NCBI RefSeq assembly: GCF_000429365.1
Contig: NZ_AUBS01000010.1
Span: 1-64,000 of the forward strand
DNA: 64,000 bases
DNA from: Pseudodonghicola xiamenensis DSM 18339
GTDB lineage: Bacteria > Pseudomonadota > Alphaproteobacteria > Rhodobacterales > Rhodobacteraceae
Reading direction: 5' to 3'
The position numbers and the translations under genes were made by a program. Shown here piece by piece: positions 32,204 to 40,998 of this stretch. A model generated the notes under the pieces. That model saw nothing but the letters and a program-made list of their open reading frames with translations, was not told the DNA's origin and did not search any database. Within the stretch, counting starts at the first letter, position 1. Each line of letters begins with the position of its first letter.

Positions 32204-34237
32204 GTGAAAAATAGACCAGATGGAAGCTTTGAAACCATGCTCTCGCCCATCCGCGCAGGCCAACATACATTGCGAAATCGTGTCATCATGGGGTCGATGC
32301 ACACGCGGTTGGAAACCGAGCCTGACGGCATAGCCAAACAGATCGCGTTTTACGCCGAGCGTGCGCGGGGGGAGGCGGCGATTCTGGTCACCGGCGGGTT
32401 TTCGCCCAATGCCGAAGGCATATTTGATCCAGAAGGTCCGCGAATCGATGCCCGGCAAGAAGCGCTTGACCTGCGCCCGATCTGCGAGGCGGTGCAGGCC
32501 GAAGGCAGCCTGATCTGCGCGCAACTTCTTCACGCCGGGCGCTATGCCAAGATCGAAGGCTGTGTCGCCCCGTCGCCGATCCGCGCTCCGATCAACCGTT
32601 TCATCCCGCGTGAAATGACCGAAGCCGACATTCTCCGTACCATCGAGGATTTTGCCGTGGCGGCCGCCAATGCGCAGGCCGCAGGCTTTGATGGCGTCGA
32701 GATCATGGGGTCCGAGGGATACCTGATCAACGAATTCACCGTCACCCATACCAACAAGCGCCAAGACGACTGGGGCGGCAGCGCCGCGAACCGCCACCGA
32801 TTCCCGGTCGAGATCGTGCGCGCGGTGCGCGAACGTTGCGGCCCCGACTTTCTGGTCATCTACCGGATTTCGGCGGCCGATCTGATCGAGGGCGGCGCGC
32901 CCGCCGATGAAATTGCCGCACTGGCCCGCAAGATCGAGGCCGCAGGTGCGGATATTCTGAACACCGGCATCGGCTGGCACGAGGCCCGCGTGCCGACGAT
33001 CGCCTATCCGGTGCCGCGCGGTGCCTGGCGCAAGGCGGCAGCCAACGTGAAAGCGGCCGTGTCGATCCCGGTGGTCGCCTCGAACCGGATCAACACACCC
33101 CAGCTTGCCGAAGACATACTTGCCTCTGGCGATGCGGACATGATCTCGATGGCGCGCCCGTTTCTGGCCGATCCGCATTTCGTGAAAAAGGCGCGAGAGG
33201 GCCGCGCGGACGAGATCAACACCTGCATCGCCTGCAACCAGGCCTGCCTGGATTTCATCTTTTCTGACCGTCCGGTCGGATGTCTGGTCAATCCAAAGGC
33301 CGGGCGTGAAACGGAATTCCGGGATACGCCAGCCGACACGCCAAAGAAAGTGGCCGTCGTTGGCGGTGGTGCCGCGGGCATGGCCACAGCCGCCGAGGCG
33401 GCGCGGCTGGGCCACGATGTCACCCTGTTCGAAGCGCAGGACAAATTGGGCGGTCAGCTGAATCTGGCCCGCGCCGCACCGGGCAAGGACGAATTCGACG
33501 AAACCCTTCGGTATTATGCCGGTCAGATGCAAAAACACGGGGTCACGCAACGTCTGGGACAGCGGGCAGAGGCGAGCGATCTTGACGGATTTGACCATGT
33601 GGTGATCGCCACCGGGGTCACGCCGCGCATTCCCGACCTGCCGGGTATCGACCATCCCAGCGTCGCGACCTACGCCGAAATTCTGTCCGGTGACCGCGTG
33701 GCGGGCGACCGTGTCGTCGTGATGGGGGCAGGGGGCATCGGTCATGATGTGGCCGAGTTCCTGGTGACCGAATCCGCCGAGACCGCCAACGCCGAAGTCT
33801 TTTGCGAAACCTGGGGTGTGGACCCCGAATTTGTGTCGTCGGGTGCCCTGGCGGGCGACCCTCTGGCACCGAAACCGTCGCGCCGCAAGGTCGTTATGCT
33901 GCAACGCAAGACGGCCAAACCGGGCGCGGGGCTTGGTGTTTCGACAGGGTGGATCCTGCGCAACGCGCTGCGCAAACATGGGGTCGAGGCAATGGGCGGC
34001 GTGACCTATGAACGTATCGACGATGCGGGACTGCATATCGTCGCGGACGGAATGCCAAAGGTCATTGCGGCCGATACAATTGTGCTATGCACCGGTCAGG
34101 AACCGGAACGGACCCTGGCCCAAGAGCTTGCCGCGCGCGGCGTCCCGGTTACGATGATCGGCGGGGCAAAAGAGGCCGCTGAACTGGATGCGCTGCGCGC
34201 CATTGATGAGGGCGTGCGCCTGGCGCAGGATCTCTGA
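32204..34237 (+). CDS. fadH: NADPH-dependent 2,4-dienoyl-CoA reductase (FadH-like)
   Basis: Old-yellow-enzyme type flavoprotein with FMN, 4Fe-4S and FAD, 677 aa, matching the 672-aa E. coli FadH in layout. The N-terminal TIM barrel contains LICAQLLHAGRYA and ends with iron-sulphur cysteines C341, C344, C348 and C360 in the CIACNQAC block. The C-terminal pyridine-nucleotide domain starts at VAVVGGGAAGMATA, with a second Rossmann motif in VVVMGAGGIGHDVAEF. It reduces 2,4-dienoyl-CoA intermediates from unsaturated acyl chains. Start GTG 32204 sits 7 bp after GAGGAGGAG; ATG 32238 is less likely. It diverges from operon A and shares the operator O2. Confidence 0.85.
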   Translation: MKNRPDGSFETMLSPIRAGQHTLRNRVIMGSMHTRLETEPDGIAKQIAFYAERARGEAAILVTGGFSPNAEGIFDPEGPRIDARQEALDLRPICEAVQAEGSLICAQLLHAGRYAKIEGCVAPSPIRAPINRFIPREMTEADILRTIEDFAVAAANAQAAGFDGVEIMGSEGYLINEFTVTHTNKRQDDWGGSAANRHRFPVEIVRAVRERCGPDFLVIYRISAADLIEGGAPADEIAALARKIEAAGADILNTGIGWHEARVPTIAYPVPRGAWRKAAANVKAAVSIPVVASNRINTPQLAEDILASGDADMISMARPFLADPHFVKKAREGRADEINTCIACNQACLDFIFSDRPVGCLVNPKAGRETEFRDTPADTPKKVAVVGGGAAGMATAAEAARLGHDVTLFEAQDKLGGQLNLARAAPGKDEFDETLRYYAGQMQKHGVTQRLGQRAEASDLDGFDHVVIATGVTPRIPDLPGIDHPSVATYAEILSGDRVAGDRVVVMGAGGIGHDVAEFLVTESAETANAEVFCETWGVDPEFVSSGALAGDPLAPKPSRRKVVMLQRKTAKPGAGLGVSTGWILRNALRKHGVEAMGGVTYERIDDAGLHIVADGMPKVIAADTIVLCTGQEPERTLAQELAARGVPVTMIGGAKEAAELDALRAIDEGVRLAQDL

Positions 34238-34263
34238 ACCGAAGGCCGGGCAAGGGGTAAACC

Positions 34264-35784
34264 ATGCTGACCGACGTCATCCGCGCGGGGCGCGCTGATC
34301 TGTATTCGATCTTTCGAACCCGCGCACATGACTGCGCCCGCGCCCTGGCCATCGAGGACGGCAGCAGGAAACTGACCTATGCAGAACTGCTGGAGCGGGT
34401 CGATCGTCTGGCTGCCGTGTTTCTGGCCAGGGGCGTTGCGCCGGGCGACAGGATTGCGATCCTGGCGCACAACCGCTCTGAATACCTGGAGGTCGAACTC
34501 GCCGCAGCGGGAATCGGCGCGATCGTCGCCTGTCTGAACTGGCGGCTTGCTTCCGATGAACTGCGGCACTGCATAGATCTGGTCGCGCCGGTTCTCGCGG
34601 TCGTCGAACCGGACCTTTCAGAAGCTTACCGGGCCGTCGCGGCAACGCCCTGTCTGATTATCGGGCCGGATCTGGACACGGCCATTGCCGCGGCCGGACC
34701 GGACCCGCGCATCGGAACCATGGTCGACGATCCAGAGGCTGGTCTGACGATCCTTTATACCTCGGGGACCACGGGCCTGCCCAAGGGGGCGCTTATCAGC
34801 CACCGCGCGCATATTGCCCGATCCATGGTTTTTGCGGCCCAGCTGGCGCTGGATACCGGCGACGGGTTCATCGCCTGGGCGCCGATGTTCCACATGGCCT
34901 CCACCGATCATGCGCTGGCGACGATCCTGCGGGGCGGGACCGTGGTGATGGTGGACGGGTTGAGGCCTGCCGTCATCAACGAGGCGCTGTCACGCCACAG
35001 GATCGGCTGGTTCGTGATGATGCCCGGGGCGCTGGAAGCTTTTATTGCCGAACGACGCGCCAACCCTTTGCCGGTAAAAGGCATCAAGGTTTGTGGGGCT
35101 ATGGCCGATCTGGTGCCGCCGCATCAGATCGCGGAACTGACCGGCCTTCTGGACACGCCTTACCTGAATTCCTTCGGTGCAACCGAAACCGGCCTGCCGC
35201 CAGGAACCGCCGATCTGATCGCGCCGGGTGTGACCCCGGACCGGCTTTCCAAACGCATCAGCGCCTTTTGCGAGGTACGGCTGGTCGATCCCGACGACCG
35301 CGAAGTCCCGGATGGAACGCCTGGCGAAATGGCGCTTCGGGGTCAGACGCTGTTTTCCGGGTACTGGAACGCCGACGACACCAACGCCCGTGACTTTCGC
35401 AACGGCTTTTTCCACATGGGCGACTTGTTCCGGCGCAATGCGGACGGAACCATCGACTTTGTGGACCGGGCCAAATACCTGATCAAGACCGGCGGCGAGA
35501 ACGTCTATCCTGCGGAGATCGAGCGTGTTCTTCTATCTCATCCCGGGGTGGTCGATGCCGCCGTGGTCAGGGCATTTGACGTGAAATGGGGGGAAAGTCC
35601 GGTGGCCTTTGTCGCCCGCGGCAAGGACGGGCCGGATGCCGAAGCGCTGATGAATTTGTGCCGCGACAACCTCGCAGGCTACAAACGACCGCGCGAAATT
35701 CGCTTCATCGCGTTCGAGGACTTTCCCAGATCGACCAGCGGAAAGGTCCAGCGGCATATCCTCGAAGCCCGGCTCGCAGATTAA
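34264..35784 (+). CDS. AMP-forming acyl-CoA synthetase
   Basis: CoA ligase, 506 aa. It has LYTSGTTGLPKGALISHRA (about 159-177), the A5 region LNSFGATETGLPPG, GFFHMGDLFRRNADGTIDFV, DRAKYLIKTGGENVYPAEIE and, near the end, PRSTSGKVQRHILEA with the catalytic Lys. The size and pattern fit medium-chain or aromatic acid ligases. It lies 26 bp after fadH and is probably cotranscribed from O2. The stop is followed by a short thioesterase remnant and mobile DNA, so the operon may have been cut here. Confidence 0.87.
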   Translation: MLTDVIRAGRADLYSIFRTRAHDCARALAIEDGSRKLTYAELLERVDRLAAVFLARGVAPGDRIAILAHNRSEYLEVELAAAGIGAIVACLNWRLASDELRHCIDLVAPVLAVVEPDLSEAYRAVAATPCLIIGPDLDTAIAAAGPDPRIGTMVDDPEAGLTILYTSGTTGLPKGALISHRAHIARSMVFAAQLALDTGDGFIAWAPMFHMASTDHALATILRGGTVVMVDGLRPAVINEALSRHRIGWFVMMPGALEAFIAERRANPLPVKGIKVCGAMADLVPPHQIAELTGLLDTPYLNSFGATETGLPPGTADLIAPGVTPDRLSKRISAFCEVRLVDPDDREVPDGTPGEMALRGQTLFSGYWNADDTNARDFRNGFFHMGDLFRRNADGTIDFVDRAKYLIKTGGENVYPAEIERVLLSHPGVVDAAVVRAFDVKWGESPVAFVARGKDGPDAEALMNLCRDNLAGYKRPREIRFIAFEDFPRSTSGKVQRHILEARLAD

Positions 35785-35804
35785 TTTTCGCTCTGACCCG
35801 ATCG

Positions 35805-35872
35805 TCACCCCGCCACGCCCGTTCGCCCCACTAGCGATAAAAGCGTTCCTTTCATCGTTGCGATGAGCTCAT
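35805..35872 (-). pseudogene. Hotdog thioesterase remnant, last 22 codons
   Basis: On the minus strand 35872-35805 reads DELIATMKGTLLSLVGRTGV, then AG and a TGA stop. It aligns without gaps to the C-terminus of the thioesterase at 39813-40268 (LVATMTGTLMALIGRAGVAD). Upstream of it, rightward in the window, the sequence turns into a C-run and unrelated DNA leading to the mobile patch. It is the tail of a second, destroyed thioesterase gene, or of a rearranged copy. Confidence 0.7.
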
Positions 35873-36259
35873 CCCCCCCCTTTGGAGTAGCCCCCTGAAA
35901 GAGGTCCACCAACTGGGATAGATTGACCCGCGATTGATGTGCTGCCCTCTGTCGGACCACACGGCTGCGGGTATTCCGGGGGATTGAGCTCAGGAGGATT
36001 CTTCGATCCCTAAGCCATTAATCAGCGCGATCGGTGGTTTGTTCCAGGTTGCGCTGTGGGAGCAGCAGGTAACCCGGCGCTTCGCACGGACGGGCATGGA
36101 ATGCCGGCAAGTGCCGGTTGACGCTGCTGCGGGCCTTCAAGGGAAAGTCGGCGACTATCCGATGTGCGGAACAGTGCGCGCATTCGCCAAGCGAACTCAA
36201 ACGTCCGGTTCTGTACTGCGACCCGACAAAACGATATCAAGTGATCAGCGGTCAGCCGA
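35873..36259. other. Gap without a recognisable gene
   Basis: About 390 bp between the thioesterase remnant and the glutathione S-transferase fragment. It starts with eight Cs and a GCCCCCTGAAAGAGGTCC stretch that resembles the tip of an insertion sequence, but I found no partner repeat. A 92-codon open frame at 36039-36317 has no recognisable motif and runs over the transferase fragment, so I do not call it. Probably scar DNA from past insertions. Confidence 0.5.
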
Positions 36260-36604
36260 TTACACCTGTGTAACTGTCTTCTTCGGCCCTCCTGTCTGCA
36301 TGATCTGGGACAGGTAAGAATTGCGCCGTCTGATGAAGTCACGCAGAAGAGTCGGGTAGTCTTCACTGACGGCACTCTTCACAGAAACCCGATGCTCCAG
36401 TTCATGTCGCCAGGCCCTTACCCGGGCAAGCCCTATGAAGACGCCAAACTCTCCGATGGCGTCAAAAACGTCGAAATAACGGAAGACCGGGCCGAATACG
36501 ACATCGACGAGGCTGAACCGGTGGCCATCGAACCATAGTCCCTCCCCAAGCTCCGCGTCCAGCCGAAGGAACTTTGCGCGGAGCGCCGCGACTTTTGCTG
36601 GTGA
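36260..36604 (-). pseudogene. Glutathione S-transferase fragment, C-terminal domain only
   Basis: From 36604 down to the stop at 36260 the minus strand reads SPAKVAALRAKFLRLDAELG, then LWFDGHRFSLVDVVFGPVFR and further helices, about 114 residues. The segment with FSLVDVVFGP corresponds to the conserved N-capping and hydrophobic staple region of the GST C-terminal all-alpha domain. The thioredoxin-like N-terminal half is absent: the reading meets the left inverted repeat of the IS256 element at 36612. I did not find the missing half on the far side of the element, at 39480 and beyond, so the insertion was followed by deletion or recombination. Confidence 0.7.
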
Positions 36605-36695
36605 CGTCCCGGGGCGTGGTGTAGCTGTCGGTGGCCATCGGGTTTCTCGGTAGGGTCGGGTTGCTGACACCAACCTGAACCGAGGGATAGACCCG

Positions 36696-38225
36696 ATGAC
36701 CAAACCGATGATGGACCTTCGCGCGCTCGTCGAGAAGAGCGGCGATGCGGACTTGCTGCGCGATATGATCGGCTTTGCCGCCGAGCGGCTGATGGAGCTG
36801 GAGGTCGGCGCCAAGACCGGCGCCGACTACGGCGAAAAGAGCACCGAGCGGCTGGCGCAACGCAATGGCTACCGCGACAGGGATTGGCAGACCCGTGCGG
36901 GCAGTGTCGAGTTACGCATCCCGCGCCTGCGGACCGGCTCTTACTTTCCCTCGTTCCTCGAGCCCCGGCGCTCGGTGGAAAAGGCGCTGACGGCCGTCAT
37001 CCAAGAGGCTTATGTCCATGGCGTCTCGACACGGTCCATGGACGATCTGGTGCAGGCCATGGGGGGCACCGGGATCTCGAAGAGCCAGGTCAGTCGGCTC
37101 TGCGAAGAAATCGACGAGCGGGTCGATGCCTTCCTCACCCGACCGATAGAAGGAGAATGGCCCTACCTGTGGATCGACGCGACCTATCTCAAGGTCCGCC
37201 AGGGTGGTCGGATCGTATCCGTCGCCGTGACGATCGCGGTGGGCGTGACCACCGACGGCCGACGCGAAGTGCTGGGCATGGCGATCGGTGCTTCCGAAGC
37301 CGAGCCCTTCTGGACAGAGTTTCTGCGCGACCTCGTGCGCCGCGGCCTTTCCGGCGTGAAGCTGGTGATCAGCGATGCGCATGAGGGCATCAAGGCGGCC
37401 ACGGCGCGGGTGCTGACGACCTCCTGGCAGCGTTGCCGGGTTCATTTCCAACGCAATGCGCTCGCCCATGCCGGCAAGAGCAGCCGTAGGGTCGTCTCGG
37501 CCTTTATCGCCACCGCTTTTGCGCAGCCTGACCATGCCGCGGCCAAGACCCAGTGGCGGCTGGTAGCGGACCAGATGCGGCTCAAGCTGCCGAAACTGGC
37601 CACGCTCATGGATACGGCGGAGGAGGACGTGCTGGCCTACATGACCTTCCCGGCCCAGCACCGCGCGAAGTTGCATTCCACGAATCCGATTGAGCGCCTC
37701 AACGGTGAGATCAAGCGACGCACGGACGTCGTCGGCATCTTCCCCAACGAAGCCTCGATCCGGAGATTGGTAGGGGCAATCCTGATGGAGCAGACCGAGG
37801 AATGGACCGTCCAGCGCGGCCGTTACATGACACTTCCGTCTTGGGGCCCCTGCCGTCAATCCGGAATTTGCACGGCAAGGCACCCGCAATTGCCGGGCTG
37901 GCTGCGGAACGCGAGGCGCGGGCGGCGCGGAGACATCAGATATCGGAGCGCCGCCCGCGCCGACAGCCGCGTTGGTCCTGGGCAAAACCATGTGCTCCTT
38001 CTGCAGCGCCATCGCCTCCACTCCCAGTCCCATACCGGTGTCATGCTTCCGTCCGTGGTCGGCGCGCTGGCCGCCTACATGATGTCGGTGAGATCGGTTC
38101 CCGGGCGCCCATCTGGAAAACGCGCTCGGATGGAACGTCCGGCGGCAGCGTCATATCCGGCGTCGCCGGGAACCGCGTCCCGGTGGGGACTTCTTCGTGG
38201 CGGGGCAGACCCTGCCAGAAGTTGA
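36696..38225 (+). pseudogene. IS256-family transposase with aberrant C-terminus
   Basis: Mutator-type (IS256) DDE transposase. The catalytic residues are visible in [11 protein letters not shown] (D), [11 protein letters not shown] (D) and [16 protein letters not shown] (E). The N-terminal [20 protein letters not shown] is typical. After RGRYMTL at about 37831 the sequence leaves the family and the frame runs on for some 130 residues, giving 509 instead of about 400 residues. This coincides with the supposed insertion point of the IS110 element, so the transposase has lost its natural end. The catalytic core is intact; whether it is active is open. ATG 36696 with GAGGGA. Confidence 0.8.
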
Positions 38226-38256
38226 TCTTCTCCTTCTTGCCGTGTCGATGATCGTC

Positions 38257-39297
38257 TCAGGCTGTAGTCGGGACCGGCTTGCGCTGCGGGCGGAACTCGG
38301 TTCCGTCCAGCCACATCCGATGAAGCACGACGCCGATCCGCCGTGCGACGGCCACTGTGGCGCGCTTCGATCCGCGGCGTCTGGCAACCTGCATGCCCCA
38401 TGCCTTGAGCCGGCATGGCCTCGCATTATGCATCATCACGGTGGCGGCATTGAAGAGCGCCGTCCGCAGCGCTGCATCTCCTGCCTTGGTGATCCTGCCG
38501 GTGACATCGCGCTCGCCTGACTGTTCCCGCCGCGGCGTCAGGCCGACCCATGGTCCTACATCCCGAGACGACCGGAACCGCGCCGGATCGTCGATCGCCG
38601 AGCGCACGGTCAATGCGACCACGGCGCCGACTCCGGGCATCGTCATCATCAGTCGGCAGGCATCGTCCTGCCGGGCAAGCTCGAGCACCCTGCGGTCCAG
38701 CGCCGATAGCCTGTCGCGCAGCACCGTCCGGGCATCGAGGATGGCCGTGGCTGCTGCCTCCAGCGCGGCATTCCCGGCAACCAGCTCTCGGACCCGTGAT
38801 TCATAGCGCCCCTTGCCCTTGCCGACAGGACCGAGCTTCATCCCGAAATTGCGCAGGACCCCGCGCAAGGACTGCTCGATGTCCAGTGCCGCCTTCTGGA
38901 CCGCCTTGCGGGCGCTCAGCAAAGCGCGCATCTCCTGGGCGGACACCGACTTGCAGTGGACCGGCCTGAACCAGCCCATGCGGAGCAGCCTGGCAATGCC
39001 CTCGGCATCGCGGCGGTCGGTTTTGACGGGCATGGCCTTCAGGACCGCCTTGACCTGCCGGGTCTCCATCAGGACCAGTTCGAAGCCCGCTTCACCCAGG
39101 CCGCGATGAAGCCACTGCGACAGCGGCCCTGCCTCCAGTCCGATTGCCTCGATGGTAAAGGGCAGGTCCCGCAGGAAGGCGATAAGCGCCTCGGGCTCGC
39201 TGTCGATCTGCGCCCGCTTCACGACCTGCCCATGTTCGTCGATCACACAGACTGCGGAGCTCGCGAGCGAAACGTCGATGCCGATGAAGATCTTCAT
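38257..39297 (-). CDS. IS110-family transposase
   Basis: DEDD transposase, 346 aa. FIGIDVSLASSAVCV opens the RuvC-like domain (residues 3-17). IGLEAGPLSQWL and KTDRRDAEGIARL carry the acidic residues, and the C-terminal TMPGVGAVVALTVRSAI and DVGPWVGLTPRREQSGE mark the transposase_20 domain. The ATG at 39297 has GAGGAGGAC. It is different in sequence from the IS110-type gene at 3191-4219. It appears to be inserted into the IS256 element. Confidence 0.9.
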   Translation of the reverse strand: MKIFIGIDVSLASSAVCVIDEHGQVVKRAQIDSEPEALIAFLRDLPFTIEAIGLEAGPLSQWLHRGLGEAGFELVLMETRQVKAVLKAMPVKTDRRDAEGIARLLRMGWFRPVHCKSVSAQEMRALLSARKAVQKAALDIEQSLRGVLRNFGMKLGPVGKGKGRYESRVRELVAGNAALEAAATAILDARTVLRDRLSALDRRVLELARQDDACRLMMTMPGVGAVVALTVRSAIDDPARFRSSRDVGPWVGLTPRREQSGERDVTGRITKAGDAALRTALFNAATVMMHNARPCRLKAWGMQVARRRGSKRATVAVARRIGVVLHRMWLDGTEFRPQRKPVPTTA

Positions 39298-39812
39298 GCC
39301 GTCCTCCTCTGGGTTGTGGAAGCGCCAGCCTATCCGGTCCTGGCCGCCCCATGACGACATCTGGAAACGCTCACGCCGGTCAGCGATGATGTCATGGTCA
39401 GCCTGCCTGCTGCGCAGCGCGACTGACCAGCTCGGCCCGCCAGTGAGCGCGAGGCCCATGAGGAGCTACACCACGCCCGGGGACATCATCCTTTTGCTTC
39501 CAACGCTTTATCCCAATTACGGTTGCAGCATCAGGCCGCTGCCGCATAAACTTGAACAGAAACCGAACCAGATCCTCCGTTACGATACAGTCTCAGCTCT
39601 CCGAAAAACCCTGACGACGGAAAATCGGCGACCGCACTGCTAAAGGCTAACATTACCGCTTGGGAGGTCTGAACCTGCTGGCGGCGATCTGGATACCGCG
39701 CGCGCCTACGGGAAACGGTTGGCCGAGGTCGCGAGCCGCTGGAACAGCTGATCCAGCTGTCTGAATAATCGGTCCGGCCGCCCGGATCGGATGTGCTGCG
39801 GCCGGGTTGCGC
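39298..39812. other. Gap: IS ends and a possible flavoprotein C-terminal scrap
   Basis: About 515 bp without an intact gene. Up to 39478 it is IS110 5' flank and the IS256 right end. At 39680-39751 (plus) a frame reads GGDLDTARAYGKRLAEVASR, then WNS and TGA, which looks like the C-terminus of a flavodoxin-fold NAD(P)H-dependent oxidoreductase; the rest of that gene is missing. This last identification is tentative. Confidence 0.35.
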
Positions 39813-40268
39813 TCAGTCCGCGACCCCCGCCCGCCCGATCAGCGCCATGAGCGTTCCGGTCATCGTTGCGACGAGCTTTTCATCCTGGCCCTTCACGGCA
39901 TAGGCACGCGCCTCGCATATGGTCAGCGTCCTGCCTGGTTTCACCACGTCAGCGACGAAGCGAAACCGTTCGCCGTCCGCCGGGTTGAGTAGGTTGATCT
40001 TGAATTCGGCCGTCAACACTGCCGCGTCCGCTGACATCAGCGAAAAGGCCGCGTATCCGCAGGCGCTGTCCAGCGCTGTCGACACGATTCCGGCATGCAA
40101 AAACCCATGCTGCTGGGTCAGTGCAACCTGATGTGCCATTTCCAGAACGATGCGACCGGGTAACAACTCGGCAATGCTGATCCCCAACGTGTTCATCACC
40201 TTCTGGCGATCGAAACTGTTGCGCACGCGTGCGTCATAGTCGGGGTTTTTCGGTTTGAATTGTGTCAT
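39813..40268 (-). CDS. PaaI-type hotdog thioesterase
   Basis: Hotdog-fold acyl-CoA thioesterase, 151 aa. The PaaI-like motif HGFLHAGIVSTALDSACGYA is at about residues 44-63, followed by TAEFKINLLNPADG and the strand LVATMTGTL at the end. Such small thioesterases hydrolyse stalled or toxic acyl-CoA intermediates. It is the last gene of operon E, 21 bp after the AraC-type gene. Its C-terminus has a truncated relative at 35805-35872 on the other side of the mobile patch. Confidence 0.85.
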   Translation of the reverse strand: MTQFKPKNPDYDARVRNSFDRQKVMNTLGISIAELLPGRIVLEMAHQVALTQQHGFLHAGIVSTALDSACGYAAFSLMSADAAVLTAEFKINLLNPADGERFRFVADVVKPGRTLTICEARAYAVKGQDEKLVATMTGTLMALIGRAGVAD

Positions 40269-40289
40269 GGCGGGTCTTCCTCTTCGATT

Positions 40290-40994
40290 TCATTCGTCAA
40301 TGACCAATCTTAGGCGGTCTTTGAGGCGCGTATCTTGTAGCGAAAGGTCAAAACGACGCGGAATAGACAGAGCGCGCAACGCGCCGGGCGGTTTGCCGGC
40401 GAAGATCCGGCAAGCGGCGGACAAGTGAGATTGATCGTAATATCCGGCGTCCAGCGCCAGATCGCTCAGCGGCAGGGTCTTTGACGCAAGCTGCCCGAGA
40501 GCCCGGCGAAAGCGTCGCAAGGTCGCAAGCCGCCGCCGCGACACGCCGGTTTCCGCCCGCACCTTTCGACGTTTGGTCCGGTCGCTGTAAGCTCCGGTTG
40601 GTGCGGCAAAGCGCAGGTCTCTCGCAAGGCCGTCAAGCGCCGCGATGAGCGCAGGCAGGTCATCGTCCCCGGTCTGAATCCGGGCCAGTTCTGAGGCCAG
40701 CATGTCCAGCCCTGTGGAGTCGGGAAATCGCTGCGGTCGTGACGACAGTCGTAGCCCGGCCACGACACCCTGGAATGGCCTTGGGCGGGGCGAAAAATAG
40801 GGGCGCGGTTCTGCCAGCGATACGCGCCCGCCGCCGCTGTCGTCGCGCGTTACCGAAAGGGTAAAGAGGTCGGTTGCGAACCGCCCGCGTCCACCACCGC
40901 TCAGCACACCGGTATCGCGGAACACGAACAAATGGTCGATCTGTTTGGCCGCTTCCTCAGGCGGCGCCAGTTCGAGATAAAGCGGCGGCGCCAT
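40290..40994 (-). CDS. AraC-family transcriptional regulator
   Basis: Regulator of about 234 aa. The C-terminal region has two helix-turn-helix units of AraC type: GVSRRRLATLRRFRRALGQL and LSDLALDAGYYDQSHLSAAC, followed by FAGKPPGAL. The N-terminal 130 residues (ligand or dimer domain) resemble the XylS/DUF6597-like group only loosely. The start was placed at ATG 40994, 4 bp after the NmrA gene stop; there is no strong Shine-Dalgarno, and ATG 41015 is possible. A regulator inside a catabolic operon suggests local control by a different signal than the TetR proteins. Confidence 0.8.
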   Translation of the reverse strand: MAPPLYLELAPPEEAAKQIDHLFVFRDTGVLSGGGRGRFATDLFTLSVTRDDSGGGRVSLAEPRPYFSPRPRPFQGVVAGLRLSSRPQRFPDSTGLDMLASELARIQTGDDDLPALIAALDGLARDLRFAAPTGAYSDRTKRRKVRAETGVSRRRLATLRRFRRALGQLASKTLPLSDLALDAGYYDQSHLSAACRIFAGKPPGALRALSIPRRFDLSLQDTRLKDRLRLVIDE

Positions 40995-40998
40995 CAGG

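Larger units (their letters stand above)
36612..39478 (+). mobile_element. IS256-family element with an IS110-type element nested in it
   Basis: A perfect 15-bp inverted repeat, GGGCGTGGTGTAGCT at 36612-36626 and AGCTACACCACGCCC at 39464-39478, brackets an IS256 transposase gene (plus) and an IS110 transposase gene (minus). IS256 elements are normally about 1.3-1.5 kb, so the extra length of about 1.4 kb fits insertion of the IS110 element into the 3' part of the IS256 element. No target duplication flanks the outer repeats. Inner borders are uncertain, roughly 37.83 and 39.3-39.4 kb. Confidence 0.6.

Noticed and set aside
32174..34036. Open frame of 620 codons on minus, opposite fadH
   Set aside because: fadH has all cofactor motifs across the same stretch; the antisense frame shows no motif.
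36039..36317. 92-codon frame in the mobile patch
   Set aside because: No start signal, no motif, and it runs into the GST fragment on the other strand.
39655..39751. Possible Tn3-type transposase end (GGLNLLAA in one frame)
   Set aside because: Too short and the neighbouring frame gives a more coherent flavodoxin-like C-terminus; neither is firm.
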